From the NCBI RefSeq assembly GCF_000513135.1, contig NZ_BAUV01000012.1, forward strand, positions 1 to 64,000: DNA of 64,000 nucleotides, given 5' to 3'. Position 1 is the first letter of the stretch. The number at the start of each line of letters is the position of its first letter. Positions 46,714-58,193 of this stretch are shown in pieces. The DNA comes from Halalkalibacter akibai JCM 9157 (GTDB lineage Bacteria > Bacillota > Bacilli > Bacillales > Bacillaceae_D). Under the pieces are notes generated by a model, which searched no databases, was not told the DNA's origin, and saw nothing but the letters and a program-made list of their open reading frames with translations. The translations under genes and the position numbers were made by a program.

Positions 46714-48132
46714 ATGGCACCTAAAACAATTATAGAAAAAATTTGGGAAAAGCACGAAGTAATCGCGGAAGAAGGGAAGCCAAGTCTCCTCTATATAGAT
46801 TTGCACATGGTACATGAAGTGACATCCCCACAAGCGTTTGAAGGATTACGACTAGCAAACCGCAAAGTAAGACGTCCAGACTTAACGTTTGCGACAATGG
46901 ACCACAATGTACCTACCGTTAATCGCTACGATATATCAGACCAAATTGCCAAAACCCAAATCGAAACTCTAGCAAACAACTGTAAGGAGTTTGGAATTGA
47001 TTTAGTAGATTTAGAACATCCAGAAAACGGCATTGTTCATGTTATCGGACCAGAGCTTGGTTTAACACAGCCTGGAAAAACAATCGTTTGTGGAGATAGT
47101 CATACGTCAACGCACGGAGCGTTCGGTGCATTAGCATTTGGAATTGGAACGAGTGAAGTAGAACACGTTCTTGCGACCCAATCATTATGGCAATCACGTC
47201 CGAAAACACTAGAGATTCGTGTAACAGGAAAACTAGCTCCAGGGATAACAGCAAAAGATGTAATCTTAGCTATTATCGCAAAATTTGGTGTTGATGTTGG
47301 TACGGGTTCCGTTGTTGAGTTTACGGGTGATGCGATTCGTGGGTTAACAATGGAAGAGCGCATGACGATCTGTAATATGTCAATTGAAGCGGGAGCAAAA
47401 GCCGGTTTAATATCTCCAGATCAAGTGACTTTTGACTACTTAGAAGGAAGAGAATATGTCCCTTCAGGTGAAGAGTTTGCGAGAAAAGTTGAAGAGTGGA
47501 AAGCATTAGCAACTGATGAGAACGCAACGTATGATCGCTCAGTAACGATTGATGCTACGGAAATTGAGCCGATGGTTACATGGGGTACTAATCCTTCTCA
47601 AGGAGTAGGGATTTCAAAAGTCGTTCCTGCAGCGTCAGAAGGAGAAACGGTTACCGATCAAAGAGCCATTCAACAAGCTCTTGATTATATGGAACTAACT
47701 CCTGGAACTCCTATTTCAGAGATACAAATTCAACATGTATTTATTGGTTCATGTACAAACTCTCGTCTTAGTGATTTGCGTGCAGCCGCAAGCGTTATTA
47801 ACGGTCAAAAAGTAGCGGACCATGTTCGTGCGTTAGTTGTACCTGGCTCACAAAAGGTCAAACAACGCGCGGAAGCAGAAGGCTTAGATAAGATTTTTAT
47901 CGAGGCAGGCTTTGAGTGGAGAAGTTCTGGCTGTAGTATGTGTTTAAGTATGAACCCAGACGTTGTTCCAGAAGGAGAACGTTGTGCGTCAACATCGAAT
48001 CGTAACTTCGAAGGACGTCAAGGTAAAGGAGCTCGCACTCATTTAGTAAGTCCGCAAATGGCTGCAGCAGCTGCTATCGCTGGTCATTTTGTCGATATCC
48101 GTAAATGGCAAAACGAAGAAGTCACGCAATAG
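46714..48132 (+). CDS. leuC: 3-isopropylmalate dehydratase large subunit
   Basis: Aconitase-family subunit carrying the [4Fe-4S] cluster; isomerises 2- to 3-isopropylmalate. The 472-aa protein shows [25 protein letters not shown] (about 128-152) and the cluster cysteines in GSCTNSR and [13 protein letters not shown] 46714 follows AGGAGGAG and matches family N-termini ([12 protein letters not shown]); the frame stays open upstream into repeat copy B from 46654, which is not coding. Pairs with leuD 12 bases downstream. Confidence 0.97.
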   Translation: MAPKTIIEKIWEKHEVIAEEGKPSLLYIDLHMVHEVTSPQAFEGLRLANRKVRRPDLTFATMDHNVPTVNRYDISDQIAKTQIETLANNCKEFGIDLVDLEHPENGIVHVIGPELGLTQPGKTIVCGDSHTSTHGAFGALAFGIGTSEVEHVLATQSLWQSRPKTLEIRVTGKLAPGITAKDVILAIIAKFGVDVGTGSVVEFTGDAIRGLTMEERMTICNMSIEAGAKAGLISPDQVTFDYLEGREYVPSGEEFARKVEEWKALATDENATYDRSVTIDATEIEPMVTWGTNPSQGVGISKVVPAASEGETVTDQRAIQQALDYMELTPGTPISEIQIQHVFIGSCTNSRLSDLRAAASVINGQKVADHVRALVVPGSQKVKQRAEAEGLDKIFIEAGFEWRSSGCSMCLSMNPDVVPEGERCASTSNRNFEGRQGKGARTHLVSPQMAAAAAIAGHFVDIRKWQNEEVTQ

Positions 48133-48144
48133 GAGGAGAGAAGA

Positions 48145-48729
48145 ATGGAACCAATTGTTAAACATAAAGGAATTATTGCAACATTAGATCGAGTTAACGT
48201 GGATACAGACCAAATCATTCCTAAGCAATTTTTGAAGCGCGTGGAACGCACTGGTTTCGGTCAATTCTTATTTTACGACTGGCGTTTTCTAAGTGATGGA
48301 AAGCCTGATCCGAAATTTGAATTAAATCAAGATCATAATCAAGGTGCCACTGTTCTTGTAGCTGGTCATAACTTTGGTTGTGGATCTTCTCGTGAGCATG
48401 CTCCTTGGGCGTTACATGACTACGGATTTAAAGTGGTTATTGCGCCGACTTTTGCTGATATTTTTTACAACAACTGTGTAAAAAATGGAATGCTTCCGAT
48501 CCGCTTGGATGAGAAAAAAGTGTATCAACTACTAAAAAATGGGGCGAATGAAACATATGAGCTCACAGTAGATTTAGAAAATCAAATTCTAACTGGCGAA
48601 AACTTTGAAGCAACTTTTGCGATTGATCCATATTGGAAAGAAATGCTTTTAAACGGTTGGGATGAGATTGGTTTAACGCTTAAATACGAAAAAGAAATTG
48701 AAAGCTATGAGACCCTGCAAAAAGGGTAA
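48145..48729 (+). CDS. leuD: 3-isopropylmalate dehydratase small subunit
   Basis: Swivelling small subunit, 194 aa, of isopropylmalate isomerase. Family motifs are [24 protein letters not shown] near residues 17-40 and the loop [17 protein letters not shown] (about 72-88). ATG 48145 after AGGAGAG. It is the last gene of the ilv-leu cluster and is followed by a long hairpin. Confidence 0.96.
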   Translation: MEPIVKHKGIIATLDRVNVDTDQIIPKQFLKRVERTGFGQFLFYDWRFLSDGKPDPKFELNQDHNQGATVLVAGHNFGCGSSREHAPWALHDYGFKVVIAPTFADIFYNNCVKNGMLPIRLDEKKVYQLLKNGANETYELTVDLENQILTGENFEATFAIDPYWKEMLLNGWDEIGLTLKYEKEIESYETLQKG

Positions 48730-48801
48730 TCGTTCTTTTTTATGAGCAGAGCAGAGGCTAGCAGAGCGAAAGATTTAGTTTAGTGCAAAGACGATATCAA
48801 T

Positions 48802-48857
48802 AAAAGGTCATTGTTATGAGGGGATTATATGTTCCATCTCGTGACAGTGACCTTTTC
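48802..48857 (+). terminator. Long hairpin after leuD
   Basis: AAAAGGTCATTG pairs with CAGTGACCTTTT around a loop of about 31 bases, followed by CCCTT. Likely the operon terminator, though the loop is long. Confidence 0.55.
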
Positions 48858-49007
48858 CCTTCTGAATGAATGATTGTAATGGTTGTTGGTTACTGATAAA
48901 CTTATGAGAATAAGAATGTTCAAAAAGTCTATCACTTGCAAGAAGAGCTTGTCACCACTTTTTGAACGCACGCATAAATACTCTAAAGAAGAGTGGAGCG
49001 AGTTCTG

Positions 49008-50051
49008 GTGGATAAACGTAAAAATGCAAAAAATGAAAATATTATTTTATACCCCGGCCTTGTTAAGCGTTTAATCGAAAAGGGAATGGATGCTCTAAAA
49101 GAAAAAGATGGGAAGTCAGCTTATCAATTTTTTCTATCAGCTGAAGAGCATGAACCAGACAATTCACAAATTCTCTTTGGTAAAATGTTAAGCTTGGTCG
49201 AACTTGGAAGACTAGAGGAAGCAGTAGAGCATACTGACAGCTTGTTACGCGGAGACATTGGCGATTACTATGAAAATTTGCAAGTACATATATCTTTACT
49301 CGTTCAATTAGGAAAATATCAAGAGGTCGTTAACATTCTCGATGCCGTTTTATCGGAAGGGAATTTCCCAGCTCATTACGCTGAATCTTTTTATCAATTG
49401 TTACATTTTAGTCGGCAAATGGTAGGAGATACAGAGTGGAATCAGCCATTTGATTCATTGGATGATCCGATTCCGTCTGAATTAATGACGATGCTTGAAT
49501 CAAGTTCGTTAGCGCTTCAATCAAAAGCCATTCAGCAATTAAAAGAAATAACCAATTCTGAAGCAACGAAGGCTCTAGTAGATTTCTTACATAAACCAAA
49601 TCAAGATTATGTTCTGCAAAGTATGGCCTTACATGCGTTATATGAAAAAGATTGCGAAGAAGTAATACATATAGAAAAACAAGGTAGAAAGATGAAAGTG
49701 GTTCCTAAACAGCTAGGAACTATTTACCAACATGATTTTCAAGATAAAATACTAGATTATTTAAGTGATGAATTAGAACATGTTGACCCGCTTTTATATG
49801 ATATTGCTAAACAAGTGATGACCACTTATATGTGGGCATTGTATCCTTTTATACCAGAACCTTTAGATGAAAAGTTCTGGGCGGATGTCTTTCACTATTG
49901 CGCTGTTATTAGAATGGGCTTAGAAGATGGCATTGAAAGGTTACAAGAAAGCAATCATGATCAATTAGAGTTATTTTTGGAAAAGGTAGAAGAAGTGAAA
50001 GAGCTAGAAGCACTTACTTATCAAATAGATACAACAGATTTTACAAGCTGA
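49008..50051 (+). CDS. ysoA: TPR-repeat protein YsoA
   Basis: Predicted cytoplasmic tetratricopeptide protein of 347 aa, function unknown. TPR-like helices occupy the N-terminal half (LIEKGMDALKEKDGKSAYQFFLSAEEHEPDN, SQILFGKMLSLVELGRLEEAVEHTDSLL, LVQLGKYQEVVNILDAVLSEG in order). The C-terminal half is helical with HEAT-like features (KAIQQLKEITNSEATKALVDFL). GTG 49008 has GGAGCG 7 bases upstream; an in-frame GTG at 48993 overlaps that site. It sits between leuD and tig, as ysoA does in B. subtilis. Confidence 0.83.
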   Translation: MDKRKNAKNENIILYPGLVKRLIEKGMDALKEKDGKSAYQFFLSAEEHEPDNSQILFGKMLSLVELGRLEEAVEHTDSLLRGDIGDYYENLQVHISLLVQLGKYQEVVNILDAVLSEGNFPAHYAESFYQLLHFSRQMVGDTEWNQPFDSLDDPIPSELMTMLESSSLALQSKAIQQLKEITNSEATKALVDFLHKPNQDYVLQSMALHALYEKDCEEVIHIEKQGRKMKVVPKQLGTIYQHDFQDKILDYLSDELEHVDPLLYDIAKQVMTTYMWALYPFIPEPLDEKFWADVFHYCAVIRMGLEDGIERLQESNHDQLELFLEKVEEVKELEALTYQIDTTDFTS

Positions 50052-50074
50052 TAGAATGTTGGAAATAGTACTAT

Positions 50075-50102
50075 TTGAAATGAAACAACGTTATGGTATA
50101 CT
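50075..50102 (+). promoter_or_regulatory. Promoter of tig
   Basis: TTGAAA (50075-50080), a 16-base spacer and TATACT (50097-50102) with upstream TGG (extended -10). Confidence 0.6.
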
Positions 50103-50176
50103 AGAGTGGTTGTCAAAGATAATAGAAGAAATCTATCGTTCGGAAACGATGATGTGTATAGTTGGAGGGAAAGTAA

Positions 50177-51468
50177 ATGACTGCAAAATGGGAAAAGTTA
50201 GAAGGTAACGAAGGCGTACTTACAATTGATGTAGAAGCTGAAAAAGTAGATGCAGCGCTAGATCAAGCATTTAAAAAAGTATCAAAAAAGGTGAATGTAC
50301 CAGGATTCCGTAAAGGGAAAGTTCCTCGTTCACTTTTCGAAAAGCAATATGGTGTTGAGTCTCTTTACCAAGACGCTCTAGATATTCTATTACCAGAAGC
50401 TTACGCTGCTGCTGTAACGGAAACAGGAATTGAGCCTGTAGATCGTCCTGAAATTGACATTGAAACAATGGCAAAAGGAACAACTTTAGTATTCACAGCT
50501 AAAGTCGTTGTAAAACCTGAAGTAGAACTAGGCGAGTACAAAGGTCTTGAAGTTGAAGCTCAAGATACAACAGTAACAGACGAAGATGTTGAAGCAGAAC
50601 TTAAGCAATTACAAGAGCGTCAAGCTGAACTTGTTGTTGTTGAAGACGGAGCAATTGAAAATGGTGATACAGCTGTATTTGATTTCGAAGGTTTCGTTGA
50701 TGGCGAAGCATTCGAAGGCGGACAAGCTGAGAACTATTCATTAGAAATCGGTTCTGGTCAATTCATCCTGGCTTTGAAGAGCAAATGGTTGGTCTTAAAG
50801 CTGGCGAAGAAAAAGACATCGAAGTATCATTCCCTGAAGAGTATCACGCTGAGAATTTAGCTGGTAAGCCTGCTACATTCAAAGTGAAGCTTCATGATAT
50901 CAAGCGTAAAGAATTACCAGCTCTTGATGATGAATTCGCAAAAGATGCTAACGAAGAAGTAGAAACGTTAGAAGAACTAAAAACTCAATTAAAAGACAAG
51001 CTTACAAAAGATAAAGAGCACCAAGCTGAGCATGCAGTTCGTGATACTCTAGTAGAAAAAGCGGCTGAAAATGCTAAAATTGATATCCCAGAAGCAATGG
51101 TTAACACAGAAGTAGATCGTATGCTACAAGAATTTGAGCAACGTTTACAGTCTCAAGGTATGAATCTTGAACTTTACTTCCAATTCTCTGGACAAGATGA
51201 AGAAGCAATGCGTGAGCAGTTCAAAGTTGATGCTGAGAAACGCGTACGTGTTAACTTAACTCTTGAAGCAATTGCAATTGCTGAAAATCTTGAAGCTTCT
51301 GATGAAGATGTTGATAAGGAAATTGCAAAAATGGCTGAGATGTACCAACGTTCAGCTGAAGAAATTAAAAATATTTTTGCTGCTCAAGGTGGCCTAGAAA
51401 ACCTTAAAGGTGATCTGAAAATCCAGAAAGCTGTCGAATTCCTTGTCGATAACAGTAAAACTGCATAA
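50177..51468 (+). CDS. tig: Trigger factor (frameshifted)
   Basis: Ribosome-associated chaperone and prolyl isomerase at the nascent-chain exit. Frame 1 from ATG 50177 (GGAGGGA upstream) is homologous to SGQFI, then turns to unrelated residues and stops at 50858-50860. The downstream frame resumes with [27 protein letters not shown]. Adding one C in the CC run at about 50767 restores one frame of about 430 aa. Domains are the ribosome-binding tail ([17 protein letters not shown]), the FKBP domain ([21 protein letters not shown]) and the C-terminal cradle. Probably a homopolymer consensus error. Confidence 0.93.
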
Positions 51469-51500
51469 TAAATAAATAGATTTTGTAGATGAACATGTAG

Positions 51501-51532
51501 ACAAGGCGCGAAATTTCGTGCCTTGTTTTTCC
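51501..51532 (+). terminator. Terminator of tig
   Basis: ACAAGGC-CGAAA pairs with TTTCG-GCCTTGT and is followed by TTTTT. Confidence 0.85.
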
Positions 51533-51835
51533 ATACTCATGTAGTTTGGTCATGTATGGAGTTTGAATATATTGAACAAGCTTAATAAAGAGAATGGATA
51601 CAACATAAGCTTAATAAAAATGAATTTTCCTTAATAAAAAGGATTTTTCTTCATGAATCTTGAATGTATAATCAATCCATACATAAAATGAAGTAATCTA
51701 GGAATGATTGTCTTCTAGGACGAGTCAAAGATTTACATAGGATCTTTCGTGATCGCAAAGCGTGGAGGGTATATATATCATCTATTGCTTGAAGAATGAA
51801 AAGGGTTATCTTTAGGGGTTTAGTCAGCTTGTGTG

Positions 51836-51908
51836 ATACAATAACGGAACATAAGGACGTTTTCTTTTATAATACATGAAGAAAACAAGAAAAGTACTGT
51901 TATTGTAT
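51836..51908 (+). promoter_or_regulatory. Long hairpin in the clpX upstream region
   Basis: Outer arms ATACAATAAC (51836-51845) and GTTATTGTAT (51899-51908) and inner arms GTTTTCTT (51859-51866) and AAGAAAAC (51879-51886), all perfect. A TACAAT lies in the left arm and another (TGGTACAAT, extended -10) near 51949. The gene-free stretch 51469-51979 also holds the tig terminator and repeated AAGCTTAATAAA words near 51590 and 51607; I see no gene in it. Confidence 0.6.
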
Positions 51909-51979
51909 TATCGTGTCCATTCATTAAAAAAGTAGGCCGCATGAGGATGGTACAATATTTTCTAAAGAGGTGAAGATAA

Positions 51980-53254
51980 ATGTTCAAATTTAATGAAGAA
52001 AAAGGACAACTTAAATGTTCTTTTTGCGGAAAAACACAAGACCAAGTTCGCAAGTTAGTAGCTGGACCAGGCGTGTATATATGTGATGAGTGTATTGAAC
52101 TTTGCACAGAAATCGTTGAGGAAGAGCTAGGAACAGAAGAAGAAGTTGAATTTCAAGAGGTTCCAAAGCCAAGCGAGATCAGACAGATTCTTGATGATTA
52201 TGTCATTGGACAGGAACGCGCGAAGAAATCATTATCTGTTGCCGTTTACAATCACTATAAGCGTATTAATTCATTGTCACGTTCTGATGAAGTTGAATTA
52301 GCGAAAAGTAATATTTGTATGATAGGACCAACAGGTAGTGGTAAAACATTACTTGCTCAAACTCTAGCTCGTATTTTAAATGTACCGTTTGCGATTGCAG
52401 ATGCTACATCACTAACGGAAGCTGGTTATGTTGGGGAAGATGTTGAGAACATTCTATTAAAACTGATTCAAGCTGCTGATTACGATGTTGAAAAAGCAGA
52501 AAAAGGCATTATTTATATTGATGAGATTGATAAGGTTGCTCGTAAATCTGAGAATCCGTCTATTACACGTGATGTATCTGGTGAAGGTGTACAGCAAGCC
52601 TTACTTAAAATTTTAGAAGGTACGAGTGCAAGTGTACCTCCACAAGGTGGACGTAAACATCCTCATCAAGAGTTCATTCAAATTGACACGACAAATGTTC
52701 TATTTATTTGTGGTGGTGCGTTTGACGGGATTGAACAAATTATCAAGCGTCGCTTAGGTAAAAAAGTAATTGGATTTGGATCTGATGTGAAACAAGATGA
52801 TTTGAAGCCAGGTGAATACTTAGGTAAAGTTTTACCAGAGGATTTACTTCGTTTCGGTTTAATTCCAGAGTTTATCGGTCGTCTACCAGTTATTTCGAGC
52901 TTAGAGCCATTAGACGTGGATGCATTAGTTGAAATTTTAACAGCTCCGAAAAATGCTTTAGTGAAGCAATATAAAAAATTATTAGAGTTAGATGATGTTG
53001 AACTTGAGTTTACAGAAGAAGCTCTTCGTGAAATTGCCAACAAAGCAATTGAGCGGAAAACGGGTGCTCGTGGTTTACGTTCAATCATTGAAACTCTTAT
53101 GCTTGACGTGATGTTTGACTTGCCTTCACGTGAGGACATCGTCAAATGTGTGATTCATGACAAGTGTGTTACGGACAATGAAGCACCTACATTGCTAACA
53201 GCGGATGGGGAAGAAATGTCATTATCCAAAACAGAACCAAAGGAAAGTGCATAA
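51980..53254 (+). CDS. clpX: ATP-dependent Clp protease ATP-binding subunit ClpX
   Basis: AAA+ unfoldase hexamer that feeds substrates to ClpP. The 424-aa protein has the N-terminal zinc-binding domain ([14 protein letters not shown] and CDECIELC, about residues 15-42), Walker A GPTGSGKT near 116, Walker [10 protein letters not shown], the pore loop GYVGEDVE and the sensor region [12 protein letters not shown], and the IGF-type ClpP loop (VIGFGSD). ATG 51980 after AAAGAGGTG. Own transcription unit, between the tig and clpX terminators. Confidence 0.97.
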   Translation: MFKFNEEKGQLKCSFCGKTQDQVRKLVAGPGVYICDECIELCTEIVEEELGTEEEVEFQEVPKPSEIRQILDDYVIGQERAKKSLSVAVYNHYKRINSLSRSDEVELAKSNICMIGPTGSGKTLLAQTLARILNVPFAIADATSLTEAGYVGEDVENILLKLIQAADYDVEKAEKGIIYIDEIDKVARKSENPSITRDVSGEGVQQALLKILEGTSASVPPQGGRKHPHQEFIQIDTTNVLFICGGAFDGIEQIIKRRLGKKVIGFGSDVKQDDLKPGEYLGKVLPEDLLRFGLIPEFIGRLPVISSLEPLDVDALVEILTAPKNALVKQYKKLLELDDVELEFTEEALREIANKAIERKTGARGLRSIIETLMLDVMFDLPSREDIVKCVIHDKCVTDNEAPTLLTADGEEMSLSKTEPKESA

Positions 53255-53262
53255 CAATCAAC

Positions 53263-53306
53263 AGGGGTTATCCTATTAGTCTAAGACTTTTGGGGTAACC
53301 CCTTTT
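53263..53306 (+). terminator. Terminator of clpX
   Basis: AGGGGTTA-CC pairs with GG-TAACCCCT around a long loop, followed by TTTTCC. Confidence 0.65.
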
Positions 53307-53428
53307 CCTATATAGTTGAAAATATTCCTGTTTTTTTTCACCAATCATTCTCAAAACTTTCTTTGATTAGTGTTGTTTTTCCCGGTCATACTAAAAGAAA
53401 CAAACGACTACATCAGGGAGGTTTCATT

Positions 53429-55093
53429 ATGAATTGGACTGGAATTGCACTAGTGGTACAACTTTTCTTTGGTGTTATCATTGGTGTCTATTTTTGGAAC
53501 TTATTAAAAAGTCAGCGTAATCAAAAGGTCTCAATTGACCGTGAATCAAGAAAGGAAATGGATGAACTTCGAAAAATGAGAGCCATTTCATTAAGTGAAC
53601 CACTTTCTGAGAAAGTGCGACCAATTAGTTTTGATGACATTGTTGGTCAAGAAGAAGGAATTCGTTCACTTAGAGCTGCTTTATGTGGCCCGAATCCACA
53701 ACATGTCATTGTTTACGGACCACCAGGTGTCGGTAAAACGGCTGCTGCTCGTCTTGTGTTAGAAGAAGCGAAAAAAAATTCAAACTCTCCTTTCTCACAA
53801 ACAGCTGTTTTTGTTGAGTTAGATGGAACGACTGCTCGTTTTGATGAAAGAGGAATTGCAGATCCATTAATCGGCTCTGTTCATGATCCAATTTATCAAG
53901 GAGCAGGTGCGATGGGACAAGCTGGTATTCCGCAACCAAAACACGGTGCTGTTACGAAAGCCCATGGCGGAGTTTTATTTATTGATGAAATTGGAGAATT
54001 ACATTCGATTCAATTGAACAAACTTTTAAAGGTTCTTGAGGACCGTAAAGTCTTTTTAGAAAGTGCGTATTACAGCGAAGAAAATCAGCAAATTCCTCGT
54101 CATATTCATGAGATTTTTCAAAAGGGATTACCAGCCGATTTTAGATTAATTGGTGCAACAACGAGAACACCTGATGAATTACCCCCGGCCATACGCTCAC
54201 GTTGCTTAGAAGTTTATTTTAGAGCACTGAAACCAAAAGAAATCATCCAAATCGCTGAAAAAGCAGCAGATAAGATTAATTTCAACTGTGAAGCTGGGGC
54301 AATTGAGCAAATTGCTAAATACGCGACAAATGGTCGTGAAGCGGTTAATATTGTTCAAATCGCAGCTGGAATTGCGACGGCCGAAAGTCGTGAGGAAATT
54401 ACACTAGCTGATGTTGAATGGGTTCTTCATGCAAGTCAAATTACGCCAAGACCTGAAAGAAAGATTCATCATGATTCAGCTGTGGGGTTAGTAAACGGAT
54501 TAGCTGTATTTGGACCTAATTTAGGAGCGCTTCTGGAAATAGAAGTAAATGTAATTGAAAACAAAGGCAAAGGTACAGTGAACATCACAGGAATCGCCGA
54601 AGAAGAAAGTACAGGAAATCAAAGTCGTTCCATTCGAAGAAAAAGTATGGCAAAAGGCTCTGTAGAAAATGTTGTAACAGTACTTAGAAGAATGGGAATT
54701 CCAACATTGGATTACGACATACATGTCAACTTTCCAGGCGGAGGACCAGTAGATGGGCCATCAGCTGGGATTGCGATCGCAACAGGAATTTACTCTGCTA
54801 TTCGTGGAGAAAAAGTAAAAAATACGATTGCGATGACTGGAGAACTTGGTATTCATGGTAAGGTTAAGCCAATCGGTGGGGTCGTTGCCAAAGTTGAGGC
54901 AGCTAAGTTAGCTGGTGCTACAACTGTTATTATTCCAAAAGAAAACGAACAAGCTTTACTTCAAACAGTTACTGGTGTTGAAGTGGTGTCTGTCGAACAT
55001 TTAGATGAAGTGCTTGCACTTGCGATTGAGCAGGAAGAAAAAGAAATTATCCCAGCAAGTACAGAGCTAAACACATCCATCGCACCTGTTTAA
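53429..55093 (+). CDS. lonB: ATP-dependent protease LonB
   Basis: Lon-family AAA+ protease of spore formers, made in the forespore in B. subtilis. The 554-aa protein starts with a membrane anchor (WTGIALVVQLFFGVIIGVYFWNLL, residues 3-26), then AAA+ motifs Walker [10 protein letters not shown] and Walker B GGVLFIDEIGEL, and the C-terminal serine-lysine protease domain (catalytic Ser in DGPSAGIAIATG, Lys in PIGGVVAKVEAAK). ATG 53429 after AGGGAGG is chosen; the frame is open from 53363. It lies between clpX and lonA as in B. subtilis. Confidence 0.94.
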   Translation: MNWTGIALVVQLFFGVIIGVYFWNLLKSQRNQKVSIDRESRKEMDELRKMRAISLSEPLSEKVRPISFDDIVGQEEGIRSLRAALCGPNPQHVIVYGPPGVGKTAAARLVLEEAKKNSNSPFSQTAVFVELDGTTARFDERGIADPLIGSVHDPIYQGAGAMGQAGIPQPKHGAVTKAHGGVLFIDEIGELHSIQLNKLLKVLEDRKVFLESAYYSEENQQIPRHIHEIFQKGLPADFRLIGATTRTPDELPPAIRSRCLEVYFRALKPKEIIQIAEKAADKINFNCEAGAIEQIAKYATNGREAVNIVQIAAGIATAESREEITLADVEWVLHASQITPRPERKIHHDSAVGLVNGLAVFGPNLGALLEIEVNVIENKGKGTVNITGIAEEESTGNQSRSIRRKSMAKGSVENVVTVLRRMGIPTLDYDIHVNFPGGGPVDGPSAGIAIATGIYSAIRGEKVKNTIAMTGELGIHGKVKPIGGVVAKVEAAKLAGATTVIIPKENEQALLQTVTGVEVVSVEHLDEVLALAIEQEEKEIIPASTELNTSIAPV

Positions 55094-55214
55094 AATTAGA
55101 CAAACATAATGGTGATAAGATAAAATTGAAAAAGATGAATCATAAGCAAAGTCACCAAATGAGAATCTAAGTGTGAGTTAGATTCGGAAATTGGATGTAT
55201 GGAGGTGTATGCGG

Positions 55215-57536
55215 ATGGTCGATACAAACGATAGACGACAAATTCCGCTTCTGCCGTTACGCGGATTACTCGTTTTTCCTTCAATGGTGTTACATTTAGA
55301 TGTAGGAAGACCTAAATCCGTGCAGGCGTTAGAACAGGTGATGGAGACGGACCATCAAATTTTACTCGCAACTCAAAAAGAAATTTCGATAGATGATCCT
55401 ACCGAAGAAGAGATTTATCATGTTGGAACACTAGCAAAAGTGAAAAACTTACTAAAGCTCCCGAATGGTACGGTAAGAATTCACGTCGAAGGACTGCAAC
55501 GTGCACGAATTAATGAATTCGTTCAACTAGAAGAGTATTTACAGGTCGATGCAGAAATGATCGAGCAAGAGGATGCGTTTTTAACAACAGAGAATCAAGC
55601 TCTTATGCGCAACCTCATGACCATGTTTGAACAATACACAAAAGTTTCTAAGAAGATCTCAGCTGAAACATTAGCATCAGCTCGTGACATTGCAGAACCT
55701 GGTCATTTTGCAGATGTAGTGGCAGCGAATCTTCCGCTCAAGCTTGCTCAGAAGCAAGAACTACTTGAAATCAGCTCTGTTAAAGATCGCTTAGTAAAGC
55801 TAATCGAGATTTTAAATAATGAACAAGAAGTTCTTGGACTTGAAAAGAAAATTGGGCAGCGTGTGAAGAAGTCGATGGAAAAAACGCAAAAGGAATATTA
55901 CTTGCGTGAACAGATGAAAGCCATTCAAAAAGAACTTGGCGACAAAGAAGGGCGTTCTGGTGAAGTAACGACCTTACGTGAGAAAATAGAACAGTCGGAC
56001 ATGCCTGATTCTATTAAGGAAAAAGCGTTAAAAGAATTAGATCGTTACGAAAAAATGCCAGCAAATTCGGCTGAAAGCTCCGTGCTACGAAACTACCTTG
56101 ACTGGCTCATTCAATTGCCGTGGTCTTTTGAAACAGAAGATCAGCTTGATGTAATCAGGGCAGAGGAAATTTTAAATGAAGATCATTACGGGTTAGAAAA
56201 AGTGAAAGAGCGTGTGTTAGAATACCTAGCTGTTCAACAATTAACAAGAGAATTAAAAGGACCGATCCTTTGTTTAGCTGGACCTCCGGGGGTTGGTAAA
56301 ACATCTCTTGCTCGCTCGATTGCTCGTTCACTTAATCGGAAATTTGTTCGAATCTCACTTGGTGGAGTTCGAGACGAGGCGGAAATTCGCGGACACAGAC
56401 GTACGTATGTAGGAGCGATGCCAGGTCGAATTATCCAAGGGATGAAAAAGAGTGGATCTATCAATCCTGTTTTCCTTTTAGATGAGATTGACAAGATGGC
56501 TCATGATTTCAGAGGAGATCCTTCTGCAGCCTTGCTAGAAGTATTGGATCCTGAACAAAACAATACATTCAGTGATCATTTTATCGAAGAACCATATGAT
56601 CTTTCTAAAGTCATGTTTGTAACGACGGCTAATAATATCGGTACGATTCCTGGTCCATTGTTAGACAGAATGGAAATCATCTCGATTGCTGGTTATACGG
56701 AAGAAGAGAAGATTCAGATTGCGAAAAACTATCTTGTTCCTAAACAAATGAAAGATCATGGTTTAACTAAAGGAATGCTTCAAGTGAAGGATGACGCTCT
56801 TCAAAAAGTGGTGCGTTATTACACACGAGAAGCTGGGGTTCGTAATTTAGAACGTCAAATGGCTACGCTTTGCCGTAAAGCGGCTAAAATGATCGTATCA
56901 AATGAGAAAAAGAAAGTTATCCTTACAGCCAAAACAGTTGAGGAAATGCTTGGTAAACCAAGGTTCCGTTATGGTTTAGCTGAAATTGAGGATCAAGTCG
57001 GTGCTGCTACTGGTTTAGCTTATACAACAGTAGGAGGAGACACCCTTTCAATTGAAGTATCTGTTGCTCCAGGAAAAGGAAAGCTAACGTTAACAGGGAA
57101 ATTAGGAGACGTAATGAAAGAGTCTGCGCAAGCTGCTTTTAGTTACATTCGCTCTCGTTCAGAAGAGTTAAATATTGACCCTGCTTTTAATGAAAAGCTA
57201 GACATTCATATTCACGTTCCAGAGGGAGCAACACCAAAAGATGGACCATCAGCCGGAATTACAATGGCTACTGCGTTAGTGTCTGCACTAACAGGTAGAA
57301 AGGTGAAAAAGGAAGTTGGAATGACAGGTGAAATCACACTTCGTGGCCGTGTCCTACCAATTGGTGGCTTAAAAGAAAAATCAATGAGTGCTCATCGAGC
57401 GGGATTAACAACGATTATCATGCCAAAAGACAATGAGAAAGATCTAGAGGATGTGCCTGAAAGTGTGCGAAATGACTTAACATTCATTCCTGTCTCTCAT
57501 TTAGATGAAGTTCTCAAGAACGCGTTAGGGGAGTAA
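55215..57536 (+). CDS. lonA: ATP-dependent protease LonA
   Basis: Housekeeping and heat-stress Lon protease. The 773-aa chain has the N-terminal substrate domain ([23 protein letters not shown]), AAA+ motifs ([25 protein letters not shown], arginine finger region) and the protease domain with Ser in [18 protein letters not shown] and Lys in [12 protein letters not shown] 55215 with GGAGGTG at 55201-55207 fits best; ATG 55209 is two codons upstream in frame and cannot be excluded. engB starts 4 bases after its stop, so the two are co-transcribed. Confidence 0.96.
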   Translation: MVDTNDRRQIPLLPLRGLLVFPSMVLHLDVGRPKSVQALEQVMETDHQILLATQKEISIDDPTEEEIYHVGTLAKVKNLLKLPNGTVRIHVEGLQRARINEFVQLEEYLQVDAEMIEQEDAFLTTENQALMRNLMTMFEQYTKVSKKISAETLASARDIAEPGHFADVVAANLPLKLAQKQELLEISSVKDRLVKLIEILNNEQEVLGLEKKIGQRVKKSMEKTQKEYYLREQMKAIQKELGDKEGRSGEVTTLREKIEQSDMPDSIKEKALKELDRYEKMPANSAESSVLRNYLDWLIQLPWSFETEDQLDVIRAEEILNEDHYGLEKVKERVLEYLAVQQLTRELKGPILCLAGPPGVGKTSLARSIARSLNRKFVRISLGGVRDEAEIRGHRRTYVGAMPGRIIQGMKKSGSINPVFLLDEIDKMAHDFRGDPSAALLEVLDPEQNNTFSDHFIEEPYDLSKVMFVTTANNIGTIPGPLLDRMEIISIAGYTEEEKIQIAKNYLVPKQMKDHGLTKGMLQVKDDALQKVVRYYTREAGVRNLERQMATLCRKAAKMIVSNEKKKVILTAKTVEEMLGKPRFRYGLAEIEDQVGAATGLAYTTVGGDTLSIEVSVAPGKGKLTLTGKLGDVMKESAQAAFSYIRSRSEELNIDPAFNEKLDIHIHVPEGATPKDGPSAGITMATALVSALTGRKVKKEVGMTGEITLRGRVLPIGGLKEKSMSAHRAGLTTIIMPKDNEKDLEDVPESVRNDLTFIPVSHLDEVLKNALGE

Positions 57537-57539
57537 AGA

Positions 57540-58127
57540 ATGAAAGTTACAAAAGCCGAATTAGCACATGTTGCCGTGAAAAAAGAGCAATATCCGACAT
57601 CACATCTTCCGGAAATTGCATTATCAGGACGATCCAATGTAGGGAAATCATCTTTCATTAATAAAATGATTAACCGCAAAGCTTTAGCAAGAACGTCACA
57701 ACGTCCAGGTAAAACACAAACACTAAATTTTTACGAAATCAATGAAATGATTTATTTTGTAGATGTACCTGGATACGGGTTTGCTAAAGCACCAAAACCA
57801 GAACGAGAAGCTTGGGGAAGAATGATTGAAACATACTTACAAGACCGTGATCAACTGAAAGCTGTTGTTCAACTTGTAGATGTAAGACATGCCCCTTCTT
57901 CAGACGACAAAGCGATGTATAGCTGGCTTAAGCATTTTGAGATTCCTGTCATTGTCATTGCAACAAAGAGTGACAAGATTCCAAAAGGCAAATGGCAAAA
58001 GCATTTAAGCGTGATTAAGAAAGATTTACAAATGATAGAAACAGATCCGTTATTGCTTTTCTCTTCCGAAACAGCACAAGGAAAAGAGCAAGTATGGAAA
58101 ACGATTCTATATTACGCATCTCTATAA
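57540..58127 (+). CDS. ysxC: Ribosome biogenesis GTPase YsxC/EngB
   Basis: Essential GTPase needed for late 50S subunit assembly. The 195-aa protein shows G1 [12 protein letters not shown] (about residues 30-41), the G2 threonine in [17 protein letters not shown]3 [13 protein letters not shown]4 [12 protein letters not shown] and G5 [14 protein letters not shown]. The ATG follows GGGGAGTAAAG, overlapping the lonA end. A terminator and repeat copy C follow. Confidence 0.95.
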   Translation: MKVTKAELAHVAVKKEQYPTSHLPEIALSGRSNVGKSSFINKMINRKALARTSQRPGKTQTLNFYEINEMIYFVDVPGYGFAKAPKPEREAWGRMIETYLQDRDQLKAVVQLVDVRHAPSSDDKAMYSWLKHFEIPVIVIATKSDKIPKGKWQKHLSVIKKDLQMIETDPLLLFSSETAQGKEQVWKTILYYASL

Positions 58128-58129
58128 GA

Positions 58130-58171
58130 AAAAAGCGCATTGGATTTAGTAATCCAAATGCGCTTTTTTTG
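58130..58171 (+). terminator. Terminator of lonA-ysxC
   Basis: AAAAAAGCGCATTGGATT pairs with AATCCAAATGCGCTTTTTT (one bulge), strong stem with a T run. Confidence 0.88.
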
Positions 58172-58193
58172 TATTCGTTTAAACTATGAACCA

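Noticed and set aside
48883-49074. Short plus-strand frame before ysoA
   Set aside because: It overlaps the ysoA start in another frame and lacks a ribosome site at suitable distance.
51820-52107. Minus-strand frame of 95 codons opposite the clpX start
   Set aside because: It overlaps the certain clpX coding region antisense and the leader hairpin; no homology or start signal.
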